A DNA stretch of 64,000 bases from Austwickia sp. TVS 96-490-7B (GTDB lineage: Bacteria > Actinomycetota > Actinomycetes > Actinomycetales > Dermatophilaceae), in contig NZ_JAHPZL010000007.1 in assembly GCF_019331795.1 (NCBI RefSeq), positions 90,597 through 154,596 on the forward strand. Reading direction: 5' to 3'. The translations under genes were made by a program, and so were the position numbers. A model generated the notes under the pieces. The model searched no databases. It saw only the letters and a program-made list of their open reading frames with translations, and had not been told where the DNA came from. This document shows, one piece after another, positions 1-8,128 of the stretch (within the stretch, counting starts at the first letter, position 1; the number at the start of each line of letters is the position of its first letter).

Positions 1-112
1 CCAATGATCTCAAAGCGGCCGATGTTTTTATATATGTGTATGGCGACAGGTGTGTATCGATTGTTTCCCGGAGTGTAGGGGGTGGGTCGCTAACGCCTCG
101 TGAATAACGCCC
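1..112. repeat. Right part of a 233-bp non-autonomous transposable element, cut by the window edge
   Basis: These 112 bases are identical to 33379-33490, the right part of the complete element inside the first JmjC gene. The end reads GCTCGTG-type terminal repeat (CTCGTGAATAACGCCC) and is followed by TAA, the probable 3-bp target duplication. The left end lies outside the window, so a longer autonomous copy cannot be excluded. Confidence 0.85.
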
Positions 113-466
113 TAAGGTTACCACTAAAATTATACCCCAACATGCTCAGCTGGATAACCCTAAATCATCAACGAGCCAACCCCGCTGGACTGGAGACGGC
201 GCCATCAATGCACCCTGCGAGGCTCCACGCGAATAGGATTTCCCCTTCACCAGTATCCTCGCGCCCTTAGATAGCGGAATCTGCAGTACGATGACGATGA
301 CGATGACCGTGCAGGCAATAATTGACCCATTCGCGACCCATGATAGGTCTGCATTGGGCCGCACTACCTACATGGGTATTGCCCCTCTAGGGTCCACCCC
401 TGGAGATACATGAAATTTACACATATGACACTGCAATAAAGGTAGGGGTAGATAAGAAGGAGGCGA

Positions 467-894
467 GTCGTCGACGCTGCTTTTTGCCGCGTAACGGGTG
501 TTGGACATTCTGCGATCCGGGAGATGGGGTTCCATCCGCTCGACGGGGCGCGGCACCTCCAACGCTTGGGCATCGACGATGAAATCGTGCGCCTGGTTGC
601 CTGGCATACGGGTGCGGGGTTCGAGGCCGAGCAGCGGGGGTTGATCGACGACTTGAACTGCTTTGCCCTACCGGAGCAGGTGGAACTGGACGCGTTGACG
701 ATGGTGGACTTGGCGACCGACCCAGACTGCACGGCTGTGTTGGACTCGCGACGCATCGTCGAGATGCTCAGTCGCTACGAGGACGTGATCCGGCGTATGA
801 GGCCGTCACGCGATCTACGTCGTTCCTACTGGCGTCGTCAGCGAAGGCGAAGAGGCGATTGGGGCTACCGGAGGAATGGCCCGCCGTCTGCTAG
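467..894 (+). pseudogene. Remnant of an HD-domain (phosphohydrolase-like) protein
   Basis: The reading frame carries GFHPLDGARHLQRLG, then RLVAWHTGAGFEAEQRGL and LDALTMVDLATDPD, a pattern I recognise from small actinobacterial HD-domain proteins. The first part of the domain with the HD pair is missing. Near 796-799 the frame shifts by -1; the continuation EAVTRSTSFLLASSAKAKRRLGLPEEWP ends at the TAG at 892-894. It is therefore truncated at the 5' end and frameshifted, and its tail overlaps the end of the convergent NUDIX gene. Function is presumably lost. Confidence 0.6.
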
Positions 895-1251
895 GGCATC
901 GTCGCTGGTGGCACGACTGCCGCCAATGTGCCTGGCGCGGAAGGCGGGCGAGAACTGCTGGCGCACCTCGCCGTTGTCGTAGGCCATGACGTGGTGTGGG
1001 TTGGTGTAAGTGCCGGTGGAGGTTTCGACGTCGATGTCGTAGCCCGTCTCTTCCTTGACCTCGCGGACGACGGTCTGGGTGATCGACTCGCCGGGTTCTT
1101 GGTCGGCGCCGGGGAGTGCCCACTTCTTGTTGTCGGTCTTGTGGATTAGGAGGATGCGCCCCTCATCGTCGCGAACGATCGCGACAACGGAGGGGACGAC
1201 GCTGTTGATCGCGGGGGCGTTGGGGTCGTCGATGTGGTCGATGCGGGCCAC
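865..1251 (-). CDS. NUDIX hydrolase, probably C-terminally truncated
   Basis: NUDIX proteins hydrolyse nucleoside diphosphates linked to another moiety. The box is visible as ADQEPGES followed by REVKEETGYD, so the metal-binding REVKEE core is intact, although the first glycine of the classical box is Ala. The N-terminal part (VVPSVVAIVRDDEGRILLIHK, WALPG) is typical. At 128 residues it is shorter than the usual 150-160, and the last ~15 residues look like read-through into the neighbouring decayed HD gene. The GTG start sits 6 nt after a TACGGT hexamer (minus strand, 1258-1263), a leaderless-type promoter. Activity is uncertain because of the lost C-terminus. Confidence 0.55.
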   Translation of the reverse strand: MARIDHIDDPNAPAINSVVPSVVAIVRDDEGRILLIHKTDNKKWALPGADQEPGESITQTVVREVKEETGYDIDVETSTGTYTNPHHVMAYDNGEVRQQFSPAFRARHIGGSRATSDDALADGGPFLR

Positions 1252-1750
1252 GTCTCGACCGTACCTGACATCCGCTCTCAGGGCCTGTCAGGCACCGTGC
1301 GCACGAGAGCTCGGCGGGAGGCTCTGCGCAGATGTGGTGAAGAGGAGCGGGTGGCGCGAGGGGAGAGGAGGGGAGAGCTGTTCAGAGTGGGCCAGAGTTT
1401 GTGGGGTGCCTGACGGTTAGCTCGTAGGAGCGGTAACTGGTCGCGGTGGCGAGGGGAGGCAGAACTCGACCGTTCGGTGACGTCGTTCGCTCCTGTCTTG
1501 GAGCCAGACAGATTTGGCAGCGCGTGCTTCAGGCAGCGACGGCGGCCCATCTGCCGCCATTCGCTTGAGGCCATGGTCTTCCCACCACACACCCGTACGG
1601 TCGACACGCCACCTTCCGCACAAGTGACGGCGTCTCCTGGCAACCTTCGTAAAACTGCGGGCAGCAATGACCAAGCAGCCCTAGGCTCTGCTATTGGTGG
1701 CGCTACATCGGGCCGCGCTGCTCTCTGCAGGGTGGAAGGGGGCGGGATTC
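1252..1750. other. Intergenic stretch without a recognisable gene
   Basis: Apart from the minus-strand promoter of the NUDIX gene near its left edge, I see no convincing coding sequence. Open frames on both strands have compositions unlike real proteins and no family motifs. Confidence 0.5.
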
Positions 1751-1888
1751 ATGAAGGTTACTTCTCAGGTGACGAACACGAGCAACCATGCCGCATCACT
1801 GCTGGCTGGGGGCGTGCTCTTCAACTCGTCCATAACTAAGAGATGGCTGGAAGTGAGCTGTCTAGAGACAGCAACGGTGCGTCCTTGA
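1751..1888 (+). CDS. Candidate precursor peptide for the radical SAM maturase (45 aa)
   Basis: A short open frame starts MKVTSQVTNTSNHAASLLAGG and ends SCLETATVRP. A purine-rich stretch (GGAAGGGGG, about 1733-1741) lies roughly 9 nt before the ATG. It stands about 180 nt upstream of a radical SAM/SPASM gene that has a PqqD-like N-terminus. Short peptides in this position are often substrates of such enzymes, with a leader and a modified C-terminal core. I do not recognise the peptide family, and a chance frame is possible. Assignment rests on position, length and ribosome-binding site only. Confidence 0.35.
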   Translation: MKVTSQVTNTSNHAASLLAGGVLFNSSITKRWLEVSCLETATVRP

Positions 1889-2066
1889 AGGAGTAGTAAG
1901 CGGATCGCTCAGCGGAGTGGAACTGCTAATCCGATCTGCCGCCCGTCGGGGGCCGGTGACGGCGCCTTCTTTATGCAGGCGTCGTCACCGTGCTCCGATG
2001 CCGGGTTTGATCTGCTCCAGTTGCAGCGCGCAGGACCTTACCGATTCGATCGGGACAGGAATAATA

Positions 2067-3398
2067 ATGTTCACTTTTGCGGCGGATGACTTCGCGTTCC
2101 GACAGGAATACTTTGGCGGACTATTGATTCGAAAGTCCAATAATGAAATCTTCGAAATTTCTAAATGGGACTATATCTTCTTGTCGTTAGTTCGTGAGGG
2201 AGTCTGGCCCGACCAGGCCGAATCCCTCATGTTAGGCAATTTCGGTGTCCACTTCCAGCCAGACCTCGAGGCTTATGAGCAGTCTGGATTCATTGTCGAC
2301 CAATCCACTCACGGTGCGCCATTGCCATCCGTGCCATTGGGGGACATTGACGTGAGTCGGCTGTGGCTCGATCTGCCTCCTGGCTATCTTTGTGCTCCCG
2401 CCGAGGTTTCCATCTATCCTACTCTTCGCTGTCAGTTGTCTTGTGATTTCTGCTTCGCTGCTGAGCCAATGTCGCAGGGTTCTAAACGCTCGGAGGTTTC
2501 CGCTGCCACGTGGCTGCTAACGCTTGAGTCGCTAGCAGCGGCAGGGACTTACTCTCTCAGTGTCCTGGGCGGTGAGCCCATGCAGTACGGAGAGATTGTT
2601 CCACTCCTGGACGGATTGAATGGGCTTTTCCCAAAGATGGGACTCACCTCCAATGGGCAGTCATGGAGTAAGGAGCTTGAGGAGGCGGTAATCTCGTGCG
2701 GCAATCTTGTGCCATGTTTTTCCCTGCAGTCCTTGGATGATTTCAATGTCCGGTATATGGGGAGGAACTTCAGGATTAAACGCACGACAAGCCTTATTTC
2801 TCGGCTGCTCGCAGGGGGGCGAAAGTCGCGCATTAATGCTGTATATAGCGGACAGAGTTCCGCTCAGCTTCGTGATCTCGCTGACTTCTGCGATAAGAGT
2901 GAATGCGAGGCTCTTTCCATCGCATATAGATTTGACCTAGTTCACCATGACTCCTTTCGGGAGTTTCGTAACGTCGCTGAGTCTCTGCGGGAGTACATCG
3001 ATCAGCGAGGTTACTGCTTTACCTTCCGGCCAGAGGGTTGCCTGACGTATACGGCGTACCCCGAGATTTCTGAGATCAAAGACCTAACCGCTTACCAGAA
3101 GCTTTATTTCGGATGTGACGCAGGGAAGACGCGGATGGAGATCCACCCTTCAGGGGACGCTTACGCATGCGCCGTCTTGACCGCTCCAGAAACCCGTTTG
3201 GGGAATGTCTTTGAATCGGGCTGGAGTGATGTCTGGAATGGTTCTAAGGTGGCTGCGCACTTGCGCACCGCTATGACCAAGGCAGACAAGTGTCACGGGT
3301 GCGGGTTGCTTGAAGCTTGCAACGGAGGGTGTGCAGCGGTCGTCCTGCATGCGACTGGCGAGCTGATTGGTGAAGCGGATCCCCGATGCCTCCTGTAG
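2067..3398 (+). CDS. Radical SAM/SPASM peptide maturase with PqqD-like N-terminal region
   Basis: A 443-residue protein from the ATG at 2067, chosen because AGGA lies about 7 nt upstream; a GTG at 1917 would add 50 unconvincing residues. Residues ~1-75 look like a PqqD-type peptide-recognition winged helix. The radical SAM cluster motif is C122-x3-C126-x2-C129 (RCQLSCDFC), followed by the LGGEP strand. The C-terminus holds a cysteine-rich SPASM region (FGCDAGKTRMEI, KCHGCGLLEACNGGC) for auxiliary Fe-S clusters. Such enzymes make radical crosslinks or epimerisations in ribosomal peptides. It is followed directly by an MFS transporter gene. Its substrate is unknown; the short frame at 1751-1888 is the best nearby candidate. 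Confidence 0.85.
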   Translation: MFTFAADDFAFRQEYFGGLLIRKSNNEIFEISKWDYIFLSLVREGVWPDQAESLMLGNFGVHFQPDLEAYEQSGFIVDQSTHGAPLPSVPLGDIDVSRLWLDLPPGYLCAPAEVSIYPTLRCQLSCDFCFAAEPMSQGSKRSEVSAATWLLTLESLAAAGTYSLSVLGGEPMQYGEIVPLLDGLNGLFPKMGLTSNGQSWSKELEEAVISCGNLVPCFSLQSLDDFNVRYMGRNFRIKRTTSLISRLLAGGRKSRINAVYSGQSSAQLRDLADFCDKSECEALSIAYRFDLVHHDSFREFRNVAESLREYIDQRGYCFTFRPEGCLTYTAYPEISEIKDLTAYQKLYFGCDAGKTRMEIHPSGDAYACAVLTAPETRLGNVFESGWSDVWNGSKVAAHLRTAMTKADKCHGCGLLEACNGGCAAVVLHATGELIGEADPRCLL

Positions 3399-3439
3399 GC
3401 ATGCGATGGATCGCTAGAGGGTTGTCTTCATCTAGCGGC

Positions 3440-4633
3440 ATGAACCGATCGGTCAAGCTTCTTGTCGCTTTCAAAGTTGTGTCATCAGCCTCACTGCTTC
3501 CTGTAATTTTCGTGTTGTTTCTACAGGGGCGGGGATTCAGCTTCTTTGAAATCGCGTTGGTGAATTCGTTCGGATCACTCGTTACGGTCCTTGCGGAGGT
3601 GCCAGCCGGATGGATGGGCGACCGCTACGGATTGCGGAGGTCCCTTCTGTGCGGAGTTAGCGTGTCGGGCCTGGGCATACTGGCGCTAATCGGCTCGACC
3701 GAGCTCCTTCATGCTCTGGGGGCAGAGCTCATCTTCTGCGTCGGTGCGGCGCTCATTTCTGGTGCTGACACTGCTCTGATATACAATTGTCTAGAATCTT
3801 CCGGGGAAGAGGGTTCTTTCCTTAAGGTTACCTCTCAATATCGTTCGAACTCCTACCTGGCGAGTTTTGCAGCCAAACTTGTTGCACCTCCATTGTTCGG
3901 TTTGCTGGATATTCTTCCCTTGATTGTTTCGATTGCGCTCTGCTTCGTTGGCCTCCTTCTTCTGTCCGCTGTGAAAGATCCCGCCGTGGCAGCAAAAGGG
4001 GAGGGGGACGGCTCGGGGTCAGCGCGCGGTCGCGTGTGGGGGGAGTTGAAGAGGGGAAGATATCTTCGAGCATTTGGTGGAATGTGCCTAGCTAGCAGTC
4101 TCCTAACTGTGGGGGTTAGCAACTTTTCTGTTTATGTGGCGCCCTTCCTTCAATCCCTTGGAGCGGAGTCGAGCGCCCTTGGTTTGGCGCTGGCTGTAGG
4201 TAGCCTTGGGGGGTACTGCGGGTCACGCGTCGCTCCCCTGCTCGTAAATCGGTTCAGCGAGCGAAGTGTTTTGGTGTGGTCGGCGCTCGGGGGACTCTCT
4301 ACTTTCGGCGTAGCGCCCGGGGCAGGGTCATGGCCGGTAGGGTCTGTTTTCTACTTCATAATCACCTGCTGTAGTGCCGGGTTCTATACTGTAGCTTCTC
4401 CGGTGATTAATAGGAGTATTCCTAGCCGGTGGCGGGCGACGGCCTTGTCGTCATTGGCCATGGTTGACGAGGCGATGTTCTTGTTGCTGGATCCTGTGTT
4501 CGGTTGGACTGTCGATTCGTTTGGGTATGACATTTATGCTGTGTGGGCAGCGGCTCTTGCGCCAGCTGTACTCATTCTCTTGTTGTTGGCGCTTTTCGGG
4601 CGTTTCGCTCCGGGAGGAATCGCTGGGATGTAA
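3440..4633 (+). CDS. MFS transporter, likely exporter of the radical SAM product
   Basis: About 397 residues with some 12 hydrophobic segments. The motif GWMGDRYGLRRS between segments 2 and 3 is the MFS A-motif. The ATG at 3440 gives the usual N-terminus (MNRSVKLLVAFK). Upstream in-frame ATGs at 3386 and 3401 would overlap the end of the radical SAM gene, so translational coupling from one of these is possible. Position suggests peptide export or self-resistance. A 112-bp repeat element was inserted exactly at the stop: its target duplication TAA is the stop codon, so the protein is unaffected. Confidence 0.85.
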   Translation: MNRSVKLLVAFKVVSSASLLPVIFVLFLQGRGFSFFEIALVNSFGSLVTVLAEVPAGWMGDRYGLRRSLLCGVSVSGLGILALIGSTELLHALGAELIFCVGAALISGADTALIYNCLESSGEEGSFLKVTSQYRSNSYLASFAAKLVAPPLFGLLDILPLIVSIALCFVGLLLLSAVKDPAVAAKGEGDGSGSARGRVWGELKRGRYLRAFGGMCLASSLLTVGVSNFSVYVAPFLQSLGAESSALGLALAVGSLGGYCGSRVAPLLVNRFSERSVLVWSALGGLSTFGVAPGAGSWPVGSVFYFIITCCSAGFYTVASPVINRSIPSRWRATALSSLAMVDEAMFLLLDPVFGWTVDSFGYDIYAVWAAALAPAVLILLLLALFGRFAPGGIAGM

Positions 4634-4745
4634 GGGCGTTATTCACGAGGGTTTCACCCCCTTGAGGAGAGTCAGGAAACCTGCAGGTCACAGGCCCTTG
4701 CAACGGACGGGTCGTCCGACTTCTAATCGCTCGTGAATAACGCCC
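4634..4745. repeat. 112-bp MITE-like element
   Basis: It starts GGGCGTTATTCACGAG and ends with the inverted copy CTCGTGAATAACGCCC. It is flanked by TAA on both sides (4631-4633 and 4746-4748), a 3-bp target duplication. It codes for nothing. It is almost identical to the copy at 35061-35172. The TNA duplication resembles that of the IS1031 group of the IS5 family, but no transposase in the window confirms this. Confidence 0.9.
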
Positions 4746-5586
4746 TAAGCTAATGGCTCGGCAGTTCAGTAGAAAAGGTGATGTCGGGAACTTACGGCGT
4801 GTTGATGATGGGTGGTTGTTGCCTGCCTCGATGTCGACGGGTGCGCGCTGGAGTTCGTGAAGCGATTTTGGGGGCACTTGATGCATGCCTGCATAGAAGG
4901 TCTAAGTCCAGTGGGCCCTTGTATGTGATGAGGCGCCGTCCTGATCCGTCCAACCAGGGTCAGCTTCGAATTTTTTGGCGGAGCGGTCATCCGCTGGAGC
5001 AGGCTCTTGATCATGAAGAGGTTCTTTGTAGTGGAGCTTCGGAGGTTCCTGCAGTGTCACAAGTCTGCTCGAATCCCTGCAGGTAGTGCGAGAAGTGGCG
5101 CCCGCCAGTACTTAGGCGTAGGTGGAGAACGGCAGACCGCGATGTCGGGGTGCCATAGGAGTGGCAATTGACGAGGATGTTTTCGTCGAAGCGGAAGATG
5201 AGTTGTACAAGGAGCAACCGTCCGTGCTTCGATGCCGGGGTGTCTAGGCAGGGCTTGAGGTATTTCCAGCTAAGGGCGTAGCGGTGACCGAGGGATCCGT
5301 CCTGTGCAAGTCATGCGAGCGAATGGGCTGTCGTTACGTTTCCGATCGGGTACGGACGTGAGCGCGCCGGAGGCGGAATATCTGTTCCAGAGCGTGGCCT
5401 TTCCGCGAATGGGAGAGCACTCTGTTGTTCCTTAGGGCCTGCACTTATTCAGCCGTTTTCGAGCCGCGCTCACGAAGAGCCTAGTAGTTACCACGGAGTG
5501 CGGCGGCGAGACAGTTGGGCTGGCGCTGTTTGGCGTTGTGAGACTTCGGGAGTTGAACTTGTTGGGGGGCTGCGATAGGTCGCCCC
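4746..5586. other. Probably decayed coding DNA, no intact gene recognised
   Basis: Only short frames remain. One (about 5159-5248) reads VAIDEDVFVEAEDELYKEQP, and another (about 5288-5359) contains a CKSCERMGC cluster. They look like protein fragments, but I cannot name the families. The stretch may be a degraded member of the radical SAM gene set. Confidence 0.35.
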
Positions 5587-6006
5587 GTGGTCCCCGCCGG
5601 GCTACTAAGAGCGTGGCGTCCTGGCACCGTCCAGGTCAATCGGTACTGGTGGGCTCTCATTGCTGATGAGTTGCGAGCCAGGGGTGTGCCCTTTGTGTCG
5701 CATGGAGGAGATAATGGGCTAGTTGATCCTGGGTACGTCCGCGTGCTCCTGGATAAGATGATTTGGGCAGAGCAGCTCGGAGTGCATGAGGGTGGGTCTA
5801 AGAATGACATATGGGTAAATCCGGCGTCGCCACCGTCTAGGTATGGGTTATACGCTGCCCGAGGAGGGCCGCATGGCTTGGTATTCGTCGAACTCGACAG
5901 CCAGTGTCGTTCGTTGGCGGCAGCGCTGAATGGACAAGTGGAACGCATGTTTGCTCAGGCGAGGTGGGATACTCATGAAGTTGCGCAATTCGGTTCTCAT
6001 GGATAG
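5587..6006 (+). CDS. Hypothetical protein, possibly 5'-truncated
   Basis: The frame gives 139 residues from a GTG with no clear ribosome-binding site and is open back to about 5557. The sequence from VNRYWWALIADELRARGVPF to RSLAAALNGQVERMFAQ looks like real protein rather than chance, but I do not recognise the family. Its end overlaps the start of the next MFS gene by 32 nt, so the two are probably co-transcribed. The missing start and the decayed DNA upstream suggest the N-terminus may be lost. Confidence 0.45.
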   Translation: MVPAGLLRAWRPGTVQVNRYWWALIADELRARGVPFVSHGGDNGLVDPGYVRVLLDKMIWAEQLGVHEGGSKNDIWVNPASPPSRYGLYAARGGPHGLVFVELDSQCRSLAAALNGQVERMFAQARWDTHEVAQFGSHG

Positions 6007-7210
6007 GAATTTTCGGCTCTTTCTCGTTTCTCGTGGTGTATACACGATTGCCATTTCGGGGCTTCCTGCTTTGCTGGCAGTGTCAGTGGTAAGTCAGGGG
6101 GGTGGCCCTGGTGAGTTAGGGGTGGTGCTCGGCATCGGAGCACTGCCCGCCATATTGGGTGCCATAGCCAGCCCTGCAGTACTGCGTCGGTTCGATCAGC
6201 GGGCGCTTTTCCAAGCATCTTGCGTTGTGTGGGTGGGAGGATGCCTGACGGTAGGTCTCCTGGAACTAACGAGGGGAGTTAGTTACTTCGTTTATGTACT
6301 TGTGACCTTCTGTCTTGAGCTGGTGGCAGCCATGTTGTATGGCGCGATTGGGTCGTACTTGCCCAGCATTGTGCCGGAAGGGAAGCTGCAAGAGGCGAAT
6401 GGGGTCAAATCGACTGTATTTGGTTTAGCTGGCGTCGCGGGCCCACTAATCGCTGTGCCAGTGACGGCGTCGGGTGATGGGGGCCGGTCGGCGGCTTGGT
6501 TTGGAGTGGCAGCCTTGATGTTCCTGGGGATGTTGTGTCAAACGCAACTGCCGAGTGGTAGGAGAGCCGATGGTTTGAGCGGGGAAGTTGGGAATCCCTT
6601 CTCGTCTAGTTGGGGATACCTCAGGAGATGCCCGGGAATGCTGGTGGTTATTTTCTACTCTGCGATCTGGCACGTACTGGGTTGGTCCTGCTACCTCGTG
6701 GGGATTCCGGTGTTACTCCGTCAGAACTATGACTCCCTGTGGGCGTGGGGAGTTATGCAGGCTTTCGTTTCTGGAGGGGTTGTTATTGGGGGCCTAGTCG
6801 CTGTGATGTATAAAGCCAGCACAGGGAGGGTCTGTATCACCTCCCTGTTGCCGCTTCTATTGCTCGTTCTGATGGTCGCAACTTCGGCGCCTTTATGGAG
6901 TGTCACGCTCATGTCTGCCGTGTCTGGAGTTGGACTGAGCGTCGGCGGCGTGCATTGGGCCACCCGGGTTCAGCGTGAAGTCCCGGAAGTGCTCATACCA
7001 GCCGTTTTTTCATTGGAATATGTGATGAGTGAAGGGGTTGGGCCTGTGGGTTACCTCGGCGTCCCCCTCGTGATGAGTGTTTTCGGGGTGGGTATGACGA
7101 TGTGTGCAGCCTCTACATTGGCGCTTGCGCTTGGAGTTGCGGCGGTGCTCTTTTTTCCTCGCAGGTTTGCTTATCGCGAAGCGGGCAGCCAGAAGGAGGC
7201 CCGCTTGTAA
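5975..7210 (+). CDS. MFS transporter (second in the radical SAM island)
   Basis: About 411 residues with around 12 hydrophobic segments; the start region MKLRNSVLMDRNFRLFLVSRG is typical for macrolide-efflux-like MFS proteins. The ATG at 5975 is preceded by GAGGTGGGAT; an ATG at 5930 is also in frame. It overlaps the hypothetical gene upstream. It is a distinct protein from the transporter at 3440-4633, so the island carries two exporters, perhaps one for product and one for immunity. Substrate unknown. Confidence 0.8.
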   Translation: MKLRNSVLMDRNFRLFLVSRGVYTIAISGLPALLAVSVVSQGGGPGELGVVLGIGALPAILGAIASPAVLRRFDQRALFQASCVVWVGGCLTVGLLELTRGVSYFVYVLVTFCLELVAAMLYGAIGSYLPSIVPEGKLQEANGVKSTVFGLAGVAGPLIAVPVTASGDGGRSAAWFGVAALMFLGMLCQTQLPSGRRADGLSGEVGNPFSSSWGYLRRCPGMLVVIFYSAIWHVLGWSCYLVGIPVLLRQNYDSLWAWGVMQAFVSGGVVIGGLVAVMYKASTGRVCITSLLPLLLLVLMVATSAPLWSVTLMSAVSGVGLSVGGVHWATRVQREVPEVLIPAVFSLEYVMSEGVGPVGYLGVPLVMSVFGVGMTMCAASTLALALGVAAVLFFPRRFAYREAGSQKEARL

Positions 7211-7352
7211 TCGGGTGTTAGCCAGCTTTTCTTAGTTGCCGGTCCCGCGAGTCAGGGCTGTCCAGGGGTATGTCGATGACCCATCTTCGACAACTGCTTC
7301 ATTCTTCCGATCGTGCCGGTGAACCTCTCGCCGGTGTCGTGGGAAGGCAGCA

Positions 7353-7610
7353 TCATCTGACAGGGTCACGGTGGTGGCCGGTGATTCGGCGCAGGTGGAA
7401 GCTGGCGGCGAAGGCGAGGACGTCGATCGACTCTCGGGCGTTGCGGGCCAGGGAGAACCACATGTCGTGGGGGACGGCGCCGCGGTTGGGGTAGAGGGTG
7501 ACCAGTTCGGATTGTGCGGCGGTCAGGGACTGTCGGTCCTGAGCTGTGTCGGGCTAGAGGTACACGTCGTCGCGCCCCAGGATGCGGGCTGTGCTGAGCC
7601 GGTCGGCGCG
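7353..7610 (-). pseudogene. C-terminal remnant of an XRE-type regulator with DUF5919-like domain
   Basis: The minus strand reads ARILGRDDVYL, a TAG stop, then SLTAAQSELVTLYPNRGAVP and ARNARESIDVLAFAA, which matches the sensor part of a regulator family common in streptomycetes and relatives. The in-frame TAG replaces a residue that is normally Trp. The N-terminal helix-turn-helix half is absent. It is a broken fragment between the radical SAM island and tRNA-Arg. Confidence 0.6.
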
Positions 7611-7802
7611 AACGTCAAGGTCGTTCAGCAGATGCTCGGCCACGCGTCGGCGGCGATGACGCTCGACATCTACGCCGGGTTGTTGCTCGATGGCCTCGAC
7701 CCGGTTGGGTGTGCGCTCGATGCGTGGGTGTCACAAACGTGCCGCCACGGTCCGGTCGGGGCCCTCGGGTCGGCGTCGACCGCTGACCAAAAGTGGCCGT
7801 GA
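7611..7802 (+). pseudogene. C-terminal remnant of a tyrosine integrase
   Basis: ANVKVVQQMLGHASAAMTLDIYAGL is the last conserved box of phage-type tyrosine recombinases, with the LGH histidine and the catalytic Tyr of DIYAG. The rest of the protein is missing: upstream in the same frame is antisense to the regulator remnant. The fragment ends 18 nt from the 3' end of tRNA-Arg, the usual position of an integrase beside its attachment site. It marks a former integrative element. Confidence 0.75.
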
Positions 7803-7819
7803 GCTGCGGTGATGTTCGG

Positions 7820-7892
7820 TGCCCCCGGCGCGATTCGAACGCGCGACACCCGCTTTAGGAGAGCGGTGCTCTATCCCCTGAGCTACGAGGGC
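7820..7892 (-). tRNA. tRNA-Arg (anticodon CCU)
   Basis: The reverse complement folds as a normal cloverleaf: acceptor GCCCTCG/CGGGGGC, D arm GCTC...GAGC, anticodon arm CCGCT-CTCCTAA-AGCGG, T arm GCGCG-TTCGAAT-CGCGC. The anticodon is CCU. No CCA is encoded. The 3' end faces an integrase remnant, so this gene probably served as an attachment site. Confidence 0.95.
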
Positions 7893-8128
7893 GTGACCCA
7901 CGTAGCGCGGGCACGTCGACATCCTCTCATGGACAGTGGGGTGCCTGGTCACGGTTCGCGGGGGAGTGCTCACAGGTCGTACGGCGGACGCTGGGTCGTC
8001 GCTCGAGGGCTCCTCTCGGGTCGCCTGGTGTGGTCCACCGGTCACCTGCGATGACGTCGTACTGGACGACCCGCCGACTCCGGTCGCCCTTACGGCTCTT
8101 CGGTCGCCGCGGCACGTAGCCTGTGGGA

